From Sphingomonas kyeonggiensis (GTDB lineage Bacteria; Pseudomonadota; Alphaproteobacteria; Sphingomonadales; Sphingomonadaceae), in NCBI RefSeq assembly GCF_014196745.1, contig NZ_JACIEH010000002.1:1364383-1428382 (forward strand): a stretch of 64,000 bases of DNA, given 5' to 3'. Shown here piece after piece: positions 1-8,374 of this stretch; within the stretch, counting starts at the first letter, position 1, and each line of letters starts with the position of its first letter. A program made the position numbers and the translations under genes. The notes under the pieces were generated by a model. The model ran no database searches. It was not told the DNA's origin and was given only the letters and a program-made list of their open reading frames with translations.

Positions 1-2
1 CG

Positions 3-1208
3 GTGCTGTTCGTGTTCAACGGCGGCCCGGGCGCCTCGTCCTCGCCGCTGCACATGCAGGCGCTCGGCCCGCGCCGGATCGTGGGCAAGGGCGATGCGGC
101 GCATCTCGAGGACAATCGCTTCAGCCTGCTCGACGCCGCCGACCTGGTGTTCATCGATCCGGTGGGGACGGGCGCGAGCATGCCGCTCAAGGACAAGGAT
201 GCTTCGGGCTATTGGGGCGTCGGCGGCGATGCGCGCGGGGTGGCGCTGATGATCGAGCGCTGGCTGGCGGCGAACGGGCGCACGGGTTCGCCGGTGGTGC
301 TGGTCGGTGAAAGCTATGGAACCTCGCGGGCGCTTGCGGTGTTGAACGAGACCAGCAAGGCGAAGAAGGCGCTGCCTGATGGTGTCGCGTTGCTCTCGCT
401 GGCGATCGGCGACAGCGACGGGCCGGTGATTTCGGACGTGGTCAAGCTGCCGACCCTGGCTGCGGTGGCCTGGTATCACCAGGCGATCGATCGCGGTGGG
501 CGCAGCGTCGAGCAGTTTTATGCGGAGGCTCTGGCCTTCGCGCAGAAGGACTATGCGCTTGCGCTGCTCAAGGGCTCGACGCTTTCGGCCGCCGAGAAGC
601 GCAAAGTCGCGGAGCGCATGTCAGCGCTGACCGGCCTGCCGGTGTCGCTGCTCGAGGAGAAGAACCTTCGCCTCGACAATTACGACTTCATGCTCAACCT
701 GCTCGCCGCCAAGGGCCTGCGCACCGGCCAGCTCGACGGCCGCGCCACCCGGGCGATCGCGGAGTCCAAGCTCCGCCCCCCCTTCGACGATCCCTCGATG
801 ACGCTCGGCGCCAGCTCGGCGCAGCTGATCGAGACCTATCTCAAGACTGAGCTCGCCTATACGCTGCCCAGCCCCTATCGCAGCCTCAATCTGGGCATCA
901 ACTTCAAGTGGAACTGGGACAAGGAATATGGCGGCAGCTACCGCTCCATGTCCTTCGCGCAATATCTGAAGGCGGCGATGGACGCAAAGCCGAGCCTGCG
1001 CGGTTTCACCGGCGGTGGCTATTACGACATCACCACGCCGGTCTATGCCGGGCAGTTCGCGCTCGAGCAGGCGGGTGTGTCGATGGACCGCGTCGCGGCG
1101 CATCACTATGCCGCCGGGCATTCGGTGTTCGAGGACGAGGAAGGGCTGGCGGCGCTCAGCGCGGACCTGCACGCCTTTGTGGCGCAGGTCGTTGCCGCCA
1201 AGCCGTAG
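3..1208 (+). CDS. S10 family serine carboxypeptidase-like protein, 5' partial
   Basis: The open frame enters from the left edge, so the N-terminus (probably with a signal peptide) lies outside the window. Visible are the oxyanion-region motif NGGPGASSS at the very start, the nucleophile motif GESYGT (S10 consensus GESYGG), an Asp candidate in YYDITTPV and a catalytic His candidate in AAGHSVF near the C-terminus, in the family order Ser-Asp-His. S10 enzymes remove C-terminal residues from peptides, and bacterial members are usually exported. The neighbouring peptide and amino-acid genes fit a role in peptide breakdown. The Gly-to-Thr change after the nucleophile motif is a mild deviation. The stop is TAG at 1206-1208. 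Family assignment is firm; substrate is unknown. Confidence 0.85.
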   Translation: MLFVFNGGPGASSSPLHMQALGPRRIVGKGDAAHLEDNRFSLLDAADLVFIDPVGTGASMPLKDKDASGYWGVGGDARGVALMIERWLAANGRTGSPVVLVGESYGTSRALAVLNETSKAKKALPDGVALLSLAIGDSDGPVISDVVKLPTLAAVAWYHQAIDRGGRSVEQFYAEALAFAQKDYALALLKGSTLSAAEKRKVAERMSALTGLPVSLLEEKNLRLDNYDFMLNLLAAKGLRTGQLDGRATRAIAESKLRPPFDDPSMTLGASSAQLIETYLKTELAYTLPSPYRSLNLGINFKWNWDKEYGGSYRSMSFAQYLKAAMDAKPSLRGFTGGGYYDITTPVYAGQFALEQAGVSMDRVAAHHYAAGHSVFEDEEGLAALSADLHAFVAQVVAAKP

Positions 1209-1870
1209 TTACCGGGCGGGGAAGTTCGCCTTCCAACGTTCGTCCAGCTTCGCCGCCGCGCTCTTGCCCTTCGCCGCGGCTATGAAGGAGATGCCGCGCA
1301 GCGTGACGCTGTGGCCGCCGAGCAGCTTGCCCGAGATAGTGTACCCACATCGTAGAGCGCGCTGTCCGAATGCGGCTCGCCATTGACCAGGAACTGGGTG
1401 GTGACCAGCACCGGAAGGCGCTCGTCGCCGCGACTGTTGTCGGGCAGCTTGGCCGCATTGCGCGCCTTTTTCAGCGCCTCGTCGAACCATTTCACGTCGA
1501 TCCGCGGTTCGCCGGTGGTCTCCACCGCGGCGATGCCCAGCGGCGAGGGGAAGGCGATCTTCTGGCTCTGGACGGTCTGGTCGGCCGAAGACGGCTTGAG
1601 CACCAGCACGCGCTCGCCGGAATCTGCCGCGACCAGCACCAGCGTGCCGGCGCGGGCGGAGGCACGCTCGGCGCTCGCGCTCTCCGCAGCCTTGCTGTCG
1701 CTGCGCTCGCTCCAGTTGTTCCACAGGGTCAGCGCGGAGATGAGGACGGCAACCACCGCCAGCACTTCGCCCACGGTTATCCAGCGGCGACGGATCGCGG
1801 CGGCCTCGGCCGCGCGTTCCTCGTTCTTCTGATCCACAGGCGCTTCGGGTTCGGGGGAATCGAGACTCAC
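1209..1870 (-). pseudogene. Membrane-anchored hypothetical protein, frameshifted
   Basis: Reading leftward from the ATG at 1870, one frame gives a charged N-terminus, a single transmembrane segment at about residues 31-50 (VGEVLAVVAVLISALTLW) and a soluble domain up to SALYDVG. The continuation (YTISGKLLGGHSVTL and on to KANFPAR, stop at 1209) is in the next frame. One missing base near 1343 joins the two into about 220 residues. I do not recognise the family. The 3' end abuts the convergent carboxypeptidase stop with no gap. Either the gene is recently broken or the assembly dropped a base; the intact downstream coding sense favours a very recent event or an error. Confidence 0.6.
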
Positions 1871-1915
1871 GCCGGCCGTTCGATCATCCCGCGCCTGGGC
1901 GTCAAGCCGCTGCGC

Positions 1916-3991
1916 TCAGAACAGGAACTCGTCTGCCGCATCATGCGACGGACCGCTGCCCGGCGCCTTGGCCGCCGTCGCCGGGCGCGTGATCTTCGGC
2001 GCCTCCGCGAATGGCTTCACCCCGAAGGCCGGATAGATTTCCGAGGGGAAATAGATCGTCCCGCCCTTCACCACCATCGCGATGCGGTGCAGCTCGCGCA
2101 GATCCTTCGTAGGATCACCGGGCAGCAGCAGGAAGTCGGCGCGCTTGCCACGCGCGATCGAGCCCAGCTCCTGGTCGCGGCCTATATAGACTTCGGGCGT
2201 CAGCGTGCCGAGGCGCAGCACCTCGGGGATCGGGATGCCCGCCTCGCCATAGATTTCCAGCTCGCGATGCACCGACAACCCGGTCTGGTCGTCGGTGCCG
2301 GGCAGGAGCGTGATGCCGCGATCGTGGAGCAGCTTGAGCAGCTGCTTCACCTTGACCATCGCGCCGTCATAGGCGGCGGCATCCTCCGGCCCGGCGATCG
2401 GCGCGATCGCCTGGCGGCGGCGGCGCTGCAGGCCGATCGGCAGGTGATCGATATAGCTGGCGACCGAGGGGCTGGGCGCGCCATTGCGGCTGAGCATCAG
2501 CAGCTCGAGCGTCACGGCGGTCGGATCATGCGCGACATGACCGGCGACCATCGCGTCCACCGTCTTGCTCACCTTTGCCGAAGCGAGATCGAGCCCGGCC
2601 GTGCGCCGCATCGCGGTCAGGCGCAGCGGGGTGCGGGTATCCTCCTTGGGATCGAGCACCCAGCCAAGCATCAGCTGGTTGATATGAGTGACTTCGTTAT
2701 AGCCCGCCGCGATCATCGCATCGGCATTGGTGAAGGCGGGGATGTGCCCGGTCACGCCCATGCCCAGCCGGTGCGCCTCCTGCGCGATGGCGGGCACCCA
2801 GGCGGGGTTCATGCTGTTGTAGATCTTGACCTGCCAATAGCCGCGCGCGGCATACCAACGGACGGCGTCGATCGCCGCGCTCTCGCTGTCGGCGACCACG
2901 CCCAGCCGCGCCGAATAGGGGCTGCGGCCCTCCAGGAAGCCGTTGGGCACGATGCGCGGCCCGGCGACTTCGCCCGCATCGATCCGGCGGATCAGCTGGG
3001 GCAGGAAGACATTGTCATTGCCCATGTCGCGCACCGAGGTGACGCCGGCGGCGATATAGAGCATCGCCGATTCCAGCCCGATATGCGCATGCATGTCGTG
3101 CAGCCCGGGGAGCAGCGTGCCGCCATTCCCCTCGATCGTCGCTTCGCCGGGCGAGGCGGGGGCGTCGAGCGGCTGGATGCCGGTGATCCGGCCCTCGGCG
3201 AACAGCACCGAGACCGGCTCGCCGAGCTTGCCCGAGGCCGCATCGAAGACGCGGACGTTGCGGATGCGCACCGGCGCGTCGATCTTGTGGGCGAAGCGCT
3301 GCTGGAGCGCGGCATAGCGCTTCGCGGTCAGCGCGGTCGCCAGCTTTGTCAGCGCCGGCACCTCCGCCTCATGGCCTTCGCGCACCACCGCGCCGCCGGT
3401 GTCGAGCACTGCGAAAAGACGCTGCTGGCCGTCGAGCAGGATCATCTCGGGCGAGAGGTCGATGCCGCTGATCGCATAGGCCTGATAGGTCGCGGTGCCG
3501 ATCTTCGCCGGCCCCAGCTTCTCGATGCGCAGCTGCCCGCCGGGCATTGCCGGCAGCGTGCCGTCCGCGCGCTTGAGTAGGGCACGGGCATAAAGGCCGA
3601 GCGCCCAGGGGCTGGCATTCTGCCCGATATACAGGCCGGCGCCAGTGACGGGGGCGGTGCGCTCGCCCATGGAATCGGTCCAGCGCGCGGAACCTCCCTC
3701 GCGGGTGAAGCTCTCGTGCACATCGCCGCCGAAGGTCGACTTGCCGTCGAGCGCCCAGCGGACCGGCAGGCCGTCGGTGCCCAGCGCGATCGTCTCCGCC
3801 ATGGTCGGGCCGCGGCCATTGTTCTTCACGTCATATTTGATCGTGACGTTGCTGCCCTGCTGGTCCGCATCGACGAAGCCGACCTTCTCGCCATTGGCGA
3901 TCACGCTCAGCCGCTCATGCTGGGCAAGCGCGGGTGTGACGGTGAAGAGGGTGGAGGCGAGAAGAGCGGCACGCAAAAGGGTGGGCGACAT
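1916..3991 (-). CDS. Exported amidohydrolase (imidazolonepropionase-like metal-dependent hydrolase)
   Basis: A 691-residue protein with a clear signal peptide (cleavage near PALAQ, residue 23). After about 270 N-terminal residues not typical of the core family comes the TIM-barrel amidohydrolase domain. It shows the first metal-ligand motif LHDMHAHI, a candidate carboxylated Lys in QVKIYNSMNP, His motifs TGHIPAF and EVTHINQLM, and a late Asp in LPGTDDQTG. C-terminal strands contain the usual GSIARGKRADFLLL closing motif. Such periplasmic amidohydrolases often act on Xaa-Pro dipeptides or cyclic amides; the substrate is not readable here. The ATG shares its A with the TGA stop of the upstream cyclodeaminase-like gene (TGATG), implying translational coupling and linked substrates. 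Confidence 0.85.
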   Translation of the reverse strand: MSPTLLRAALLASTLFTVTPALAQHERLSVIANGEKVGFVDADQQGSNVTIKYDVKNNGRGPTMAETIALGTDGLPVRWALDGKSTFGGDVHESFTREGGSARWTDSMGERTAPVTGAGLYIGQNASPWALGLYARALLKRADGTLPAMPGGQLRIEKLGPAKIGTATYQAYAISGIDLSPEMILLDGQQRLFAVLDTGGAVVREGHEAEVPALTKLATALTAKRYAALQQRFAHKIDAPVRIRNVRVFDAASGKLGEPVSVLFAEGRITGIQPLDAPASPGEATIEGNGGTLLPGLHDMHAHIGLESAMLYIAAGVTSVRDMGNDNVFLPQLIRRIDAGEVAGPRIVPNGFLEGRSPYSARLGVVADSESAAIDAVRWYAARGYWQVKIYNSMNPAWVPAIAQEAHRLGMGVTGHIPAFTNADAMIAAGYNEVTHINQLMLGWVLDPKEDTRTPLRLTAMRRTAGLDLASAKVSKTVDAMVAGHVAHDPTAVTLELLMLSRNGAPSPSVASYIDHLPIGLQRRRRQAIAPIAGPEDAAAYDGAMVKVKQLLKLLHDRGITLLPGTDDQTGLSVHRELEIYGEAGIPIPEVLRLGTLTPEVYIGRDQELGSIARGKRADFLLLPGDPTKDLRELHRIAMVVKGGTIYFPSEIYPAFGVKPFAEAPKITRPATAAKAPGSGPSHDAADEFLF

Positions 3992-4944
3992 CAGCTGAGC
4001 GAGCTCCGGTAGAGATGGGCGGCAACGGCCAGGTCCTGCACGGCATGGCCCAACGACTTGTAGAGGGTGATCTCATCGGCGCTTCGGCGGCCGGGGACGC
4101 GGCCGAGCAGGACTTCGCCTATCTCCGCGACGATATGGTCGTCCGTCACCACGCCGGCCTGCTTCGCCACTAGGAACTCGGCGGCGGCGTCCAGCGCGGA
4201 GGCGCGGCTGTCAGCGATATAGCGGCTCATGGCGACCAGCGCATTGTCGGCTTCGACCGGACCCGGGCCGCTCGATCCAACTAGGTTTACGTGCGTGCCG
4301 GGGCGCAGCCAGGCGCCGAGGATCACCGGCTCGGCCGAGGTGGTGAGCGTGCAGATCACGTCGGCCCGGCTGGTGGCGGCTTCGAGGTCGGAGACCGCTT
4401 CGGCGCCGATCGCGGCGAACTCGGCGGCGAGGCTCACCGCCTTGTCGAACGAGCGACCCCAGATATGCACGCGGTCGAAGTCGCGGACCAAAGGCAACGC
4501 GCGCAGATGGGTGCGCGCCTGGCCGCCAGTGCCGACGATCAGCAACGTGCGGGCATCGGCGCGAGCGAGCGCATCGGTGGCGACCGCGGTGGCCGCCGCG
4601 GTGCGGATATGGGTGATCTCCTCGGCATCGGCGATCGCGACCGGCTCGCCTTCGTCCGGCTCGAACAGCAGCACGACACCGCGATGCCGGCGGAGGCCCG
4701 GCGAACTGGGATCGGCGAAGACGCTTATCATCTTTGCGCCGAACATCTCGCGCTCGCCGAGCGCTCCGGGCATTTGGGCAAAGGTGCGACCCGAGCCCAG
4801 GGGGATCATCGTGCGGAGGAGCTGGCGGGTGGTGCTCGCGGACAGCGCCTCCATCGCGTCGCGGACGACGCGGATGCAGTCGGGATAGCTCAGGTGATCG
4901 CGCACATACTGGCCGTCGAAAATCGCCAGCTGCTCGCGCTTCAT
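3991..4944 (-). CDS. Ornithine cyclodeaminase / mu-crystallin family protein
   Basis: A 317-residue protein. The start at 4944 is chosen because GGAGGA lies about 8 nt upstream and the N-terminus MKREQLAIFDG matches the family; an open frame extends further upstream but is not family-like. The NAD(P)-binding Rossmann motif LLIVGTGGQARTHLRAL sits near residues 127-143, followed by HVNLVGSSGPG typical of the family. Members include ornithine cyclodeaminase, alanine dehydrogenase and reductases of cyclic imino acids. Coupled to the downstream amidohydrolase and divergent from an Lrp/AsnC gene, it probably handles an amino acid released by that hydrolase. Exact reaction unknown. Confidence 0.85.
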   Translation of the reverse strand: MKREQLAIFDGQYVRDHLSYPDCIRVVRDAMEALSASTTRQLLRTMIPLGSGRTFAQMPGALGEREMFGAKMISVFADPSSPGLRRHRGVVLLFEPDEGEPVAIADAEEITHIRTAAATAVATDALARADARTLLIVGTGGQARTHLRALPLVRDFDRVHIWGRSFDKAVSLAAEFAAIGAEAVSDLEAATSRADVICTLTTSAEPVILGAWLRPGTHVNLVGSSGPGPVEADNALVAMSRYIADSRASALDAAAEFLVAKQAGVVTDDHIVAEIGEVLLGRVPGRRSADEITLYKSLGHAVQDLAVAAHLYRSSLS

Positions 4945-5032
4945 GCCTCGTCCTCCCGTCGAAACCTTGCAGGCAGGATAAGTCGGCGACCCCGCAAACG
5001 CTTGCCTGTCATCGTACTGTAATTTAGCGTTC

Positions 5033-5056
5033 GCGAAAATATGATCCAATTTTCGC
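5033..5056. promoter_or_regulatory. Inverted repeat, candidate Lrp/AsnC operator
   Basis: Perfect 8-bp arms GCGAAAAT and ATTTTCGC separated by 8 bp lie between the cyclodeaminase-like gene and the divergent Lrp-type regulator, just upstream of the regulator start at 5074. AT-rich dyads between divergent genes are typical Lrp/AsnC sites. Binding by this regulator is inference. Confidence 0.5.
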
Positions 5057-5073
5057 CGGGGAGGCGCATAAAT

Positions 5074-5547
5074 ATGGCGGACAATCTCGACCGGATGGAC
5101 ATCAAGATCCTGGAGCGGCTGCAGATCGACGCCTCCGAGTCCTCCAGCGAGATCGCCGAGCGGGTGGGGCTGTCGCAATCGCCCTGCTGGCGCCGGATCC
5201 AGCGGCTGCGCGAGGAAGGCTATATCAAGGCGCAGGTCGCGATCCTCGATCGCGAGAAGTTCGGCGAGAGCATGTACATCTTCGCCCAGCTCAAGATGGG
5301 CCGGCTGAGCGACGAGGGCCGCGAGCGCTTCATGCGCGCGGTGGAGGAAATCCCCGAGATCACCGAGGCCTATACGCTGTTCGGCGAGATGGACGTGATG
5401 CTGAAGGTGCTGGCGCCGAGCATGGCTTGGTATCAGAATTTCACCTTCCGCACGCTTCTGCGCCTGCCCGGCGTCGAGGATATCCGATCGGTGGCGACGT
5501 TATCCGAGATGAAGTGCAGCCACCGCTTACCGCTGCCGTCGCGCTGA
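5074..5547 (+). CDS. Lrp/AsnC family transcriptional regulator
   Basis: A 157-residue protein starting at MADNLDRMD. This start has GGGGAGG about 9 nt upstream, while the earlier in-frame ATG at 5041 falls inside the inverted repeat and has no ribosome site. The N-terminal winged helix (MDIKILERLQIDASESSSEIAERVGLSQSPCWRRIQRL) is followed by the RAM/AsnC effector-binding domain (ITEAYTLFGEMDVMLKV). Lrp proteins sense amino acids and usually autoregulate. The divergent position suggests control of the cyclodeaminase-amidohydrolase pair. Its 3' end overlaps the convergent EamA gene by 21 nt. Confidence 0.9.
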   Translation: MADNLDRMDIKILERLQIDASESSSEIAERVGLSQSPCWRRIQRLREEGYIKAQVAILDREKFGESMYIFAQLKMGRLSDEGRERFMRAVEEIPEITEAYTLFGEMDVMLKVLAPSMAWYQNFTFRTLLRLPGVEDIRSVATLSEMKCSHRLPLPSR

Positions 5548-6450
5548 CAGGGCGAAGCCGGCACCGACCAGCAGGAAGCCGGCGAGTTCGACCGCGCCGA
5601 TGCTCTCGTGCAGGAAGATACCGGCGAAGATCGTGCCGAACATCGGCATCAGATAGAAGAACAGCCCTGCCCGCGCCGATCCGACCAGCGCCACCCCGCG
5701 GTTGAACAGGAAGAAGGCGAGGATCGACGGCCCGAGTGCGAGGTAGAGCAGCGCGGCGAACCCGCTCGCGTCCTTGAGCGGTAGCGGCGTCCCCATCGCA
5801 AGCTGGAAGGGCAGCATCAGCAGCGCGGCGCCTGCAAAGGTCAGGAACAGGAAGCTCGCCGGATGCACGCGCGGGCGCTTGCGCAGCAGCGTGGCGTAGA
5901 GCGACTGGGAGAGCATCGCCGCGCAGGCGAGCAGGGTACCCATGTTGAGGCTGCCCGAGGTGCCGGGCTTGCCGAGGATGACGCAGAGCACTCCGGCCAG
6001 CGCGAAGGCCATGGCACCCAGCTGGCGTGCCGCGGGGCGCTCGCCGAAGAACAGAAAGCCCAGGCCGATGATCGCGATCGGGATCGCCGATTGCACCAGC
6101 AGCGCCGGTGTCGCCCCGGTCACCCGCACCGCGTAATAGGCGAGGGTGTTGCTGCCGGCGAGGCCGAGCCCGGCGAGAAGCAGCAGCACCGGCCAGCCCC
6201 GGCGGATCAGCGGCCAGTCGCGCGCCAGATAGGGGAAGGCGAAGGGCAGGGTGAAGGGCACCGCCAGTGTCCAGCGCCAGAAGGAGATGCTCACCGGCGC
6301 CATGCCGTGCGGTATCGCCCGGCCGAGCACGAAGTTGCTTGCCCAGAGCGATGCCGCCAGCGTGAGCAGGAGGTAGGGGCTGTTCCACAGCGACCAGCGT
6401 GCGTTGGACGATCGCGTCCCGGCGCCCGTGGTCAGGTTCGCTCCGGTCAT
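5527..6450 (-). CDS. EamA/DMT superfamily transporter (drug/metabolite exporter)
   Basis: A 307-residue integral membrane protein with about ten hydrophobic segments arranged as two EamA repeats, for example YLLLTLAASLWASNFVLGRA near the N-terminus and AGLFFYLMPMFGTIFAGIF near the C-terminus. EamA proteins commonly export amino acids or metabolites. The ATG at 6450 overlaps the TGA of the upstream aminotransferase (ATGA), so the two are co-translated. The gene therefore probably exports a product or side product of that aminotransferase. It ends tail-to-tail with the Lrp gene at 5547. Confidence 0.88.
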   Translation of the reverse strand: MTGANLTTGAGTRSSNARWSLWNSPYLLLTLAASLWASNFVLGRAIPHGMAPVSISFWRWTLAVPFTLPFAFPYLARDWPLIRRGWPVLLLLAGLGLAGSNTLAYYAVRVTGATPALLVQSAIPIAIIGLGFLFFGERPAARQLGAMAFALAGVLCVILGKPGTSGSLNMGTLLACAAMLSQSLYATLLRKRPRVHPASFLFLTFAGAALLMLPFQLAMGTPLPLKDASGFAALLYLALGPSILAFFLFNRGVALVGSARAGLFFYLMPMFGTIFAGIFLHESIGAVELAGFLLVGAGFALSARRQR

Positions 6451-7637
6451 GCCACGCCCGCGCGGTCCAATGCGCGAAGCGCGTCGCAAAAGCGGGCGAT
6501 GGTGGGCAGGGTGAAGCCGGCGATGTTGATCCGGCCGGAACCCGCCAGGTAGATCGCATGCTCGTCGCGCAGCCAGTCGATCTGGGTGCGGCTGAGCGGC
6601 AGCGTGGCGAACATGCCCTTGCCACGGGCGATCTGGGTCAGGTCGACCTTGCCGATCCGTCCTTCGGATGCCAGCGCCCGGCGCAGCCCGGCAAGCCGCT
6701 CGCGCACAATATCCAGCTCCTCGCGCCAGATGCGGGTGAGTTCGGCATCCTCCAGGATCACGCGGACGACGGCAGCGCCGTGATCGGGCGGCATCGACCA
6801 GTTCGCGCGGGCGAGCGCGAGGAGGTTGGAATGGGCGATCGCGCCCTGCTCTGCATCGGGTGCGGTCACCCACAGCGCGCCGACGCGCTCGCGATAGAGG
6901 CCGAAATTCTTGTTGCAGGAATAAGCGAGCAGGCCGAACGGTGCTGCTGCCAGCAATATGCGGGTGCCGAGCGAGTCTTCGCAGAAACCCTCGCCCAATC
7001 CCTGATAGGCGAGGTCAACCAGCGGCAACAGGCCGCGGCGCACCACCACCTCTGTGATTGCCTGCCAGCCGAGCGGGCCGGGATCGATCCCCATCGGGTT
7101 GTGGCAGCAGCCGTGCAGCAGCACCGCGTCACCAGGTGTCGCGCCATCCAACTCCTCAAGGAAATAGGCGAGGTCGAGATGCTGCGCGGCGATGCTGAAG
7201 CACTCGATGAAGCGCGGCTCGATCCCGGCTGCGAGGAATACCGGGGCGTGGTTCGCCCAGCTCGGCGCGGCGACCCAGATGCGGCGCACCCCGGCCTTGG
7301 CGAGCAGTTCGGCGGCGAGGCGCAGCGCGCCCGTGCCCCCCGGCGTCTGCAGCCCATGACGCCGCTCGACGGGCACGGCATTGCCCAGCACCTTGTCCGC
7401 CAGCCGCTCGACGAAGCCGATATCGCCTTCGGGGCCCAGATAGGACTTGCTCTGCTGCTCGCGCAGCAGCTTCTCCTCGGCCAGCTTCACCGCGCGCATC
7501 ACCGGCGTGTTGCCGTCCTCATCGCGGAATACCCCGACGCCCAGGTCGATCTTTTCGGTGCGGGTATCGCGGCGAAAGGCGCCGATGATCTTCAGCAGCG
7601 GATCGGCGGGCTGGAGCGCAAGCGTATCGAACGACAT
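6447..7637 (-). CDS. Aromatic/aspartate-type aminotransferase (class I, PLP)
   Basis: A 396-residue protein. Start at 7637 is supported by AGGGG about 9 nt upstream and by the family N-terminus (LALQPADPLLKI, then DLGVGVFRDEDG). Fold-type I features include HGCCHNPMGID (usual HNPTG), YQGLGEGFCED, and the PLP-lysine motif SCNKNFGLYRERVG with Lys243. The C-terminal GSGRINIAGF carries the carboxylate-binding Arg. Length and motifs match AspC/TyrB enzymes. It is coupled to an EamA exporter and divergent from an Lrp regulator. CHNPMG in place of CHNPTG is a small deviation near the active site. Substrate preference between aspartate and aromatic amino acids cannot be decided. Confidence 0.9.
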   Translation of the reverse strand: MSFDTLALQPADPLLKIIGAFRRDTRTEKIDLGVGVFRDEDGNTPVMRAVKLAEEKLLREQQSKSYLGPEGDIGFVERLADKVLGNAVPVERRHGLQTPGGTGALRLAAELLAKAGVRRIWVAAPSWANHAPVFLAAGIEPRFIECFSIAAQHLDLAYFLEELDGATPGDAVLLHGCCHNPMGIDPGPLGWQAITEVVVRRGLLPLVDLAYQGLGEGFCEDSLGTRILLAAAPFGLLAYSCNKNFGLYRERVGALWVTAPDAEQGAIAHSNLLALARANWSMPPDHGAAVVRVILEDAELTRIWREELDIVRERLAGLRRALASEGRIGKVDLTQIARGKGMFATLPLSRTQIDWLRDEHAIYLAGSGRINIAGFTLPTIARFCDALRALDRAGVA

Positions 7638-7724
7638 GGTGAGACCCCTTTTGTTTATTGCGCTGCAAAATACGGGGGTGGCGCGCCAAAGTGCGTGCGA
7701 AATGGTCGGCCTTTTCGTGGATAT

Positions 7725-7739
7725 TGCATCATCGATGTA
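7725..7739. promoter_or_regulatory. Short dyad, possible Lrp site
   Basis: TGCATC-ATC-GATGTA (one mismatch) lies in the 143-bp divergent region between the aminotransferase and the second Lrp-type gene. Position suits an operator, but the arms are short. Confidence 0.25.
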
Positions 7740-7780
7740 TGGATGTGGTAGTTCGTGCAAATTTGATGCAGGATCGCGGA

Positions 7781-8287
7781 ATGGCGCGCGAACTCGACAG
7801 CTTCGATCTCCGTATCCTCGAGCAATGGCAGGTACAGGGCGATATTGGTCCGGTAGAGATGAGCGAGCGTGTGCACCTCTCCGCCTCGCAATGCTCGCGC
7901 CGGATGCATCAGCTGCGCGAGGCCGGTTATCTGGCGCGGGTGGCGGGCGTGCTGGATGCGGAAAAGCTGGGGATCGGCGTGAGCGCCTATGTGTTGCTGA
8001 GCCTGCGTTCGCACGAGCCCGGGTGGCTGGAGACCTTCCACCAGCGCATTACCGCCATGGATGAAGTGCTCGAATGCCAGGCGCTGACCGGGGAGGCGGA
8101 CATCATCCTCAAGGTGGCCACGCGGGACCTGGCGAGCTTCAACAGCTTCCTGGTCAGCGAGCTGCTGGTCGCTCCCGAAGTGGCGACGGCGCGCTCCAGC
8201 ATCGTGCTGGAAAACCTCAAGAGCAGCACGGCGCTGCCGGTCCGGTTCGCGCGGCAATCGGTCGGGCAGGGCCCCGACCACGCATAA
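7781..8287 (+). CDS. Lrp/AsnC family transcriptional regulator
   Basis: A 168-residue protein beginning MARELDSFDLRILEQWQ; an alternative ATG lies 15 nt upstream (7766). It has a winged-helix domain (VEMSERVHLSASQCSRRMHQLREAGYL) and a C-terminal AsnC effector domain (VLECQALTGEADIILKVATRD). Divergent from the aminotransferase-exporter pair, which is its likely target. It differs substantially from the Lrp gene 2.7 kb to the left, so the two are not a recent duplication. Confidence 0.88.
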   Translation: MARELDSFDLRILEQWQVQGDIGPVEMSERVHLSASQCSRRMHQLREAGYLARVAGVLDAEKLGIGVSAYVLLSLRSHEPGWLETFHQRITAMDEVLECQALTGEADIILKVATRDLASFNSFLVSELLVAPEVATARSSIVLENLKSSTALPVRFARQSVGQGPDHA

Positions 8288-8374
8288 ATCATGTGCGGGG
8301 GCGGCTCTGCGGCGGGAGATCGCAGAAATTTTCGCGGCTCCAGCCGATAGGATCGGGGCAGCGGAGGAGAATTC

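Noticed and set aside
1370..3580. Long open frame (736 codons) on the plus strand opposite the amidohydrolase
   Set aside because: It is antisense to a gene with clear motifs. Arg/His/Gly-rich translation without domains is typical of the mirror frame of GC-rich coding DNA.
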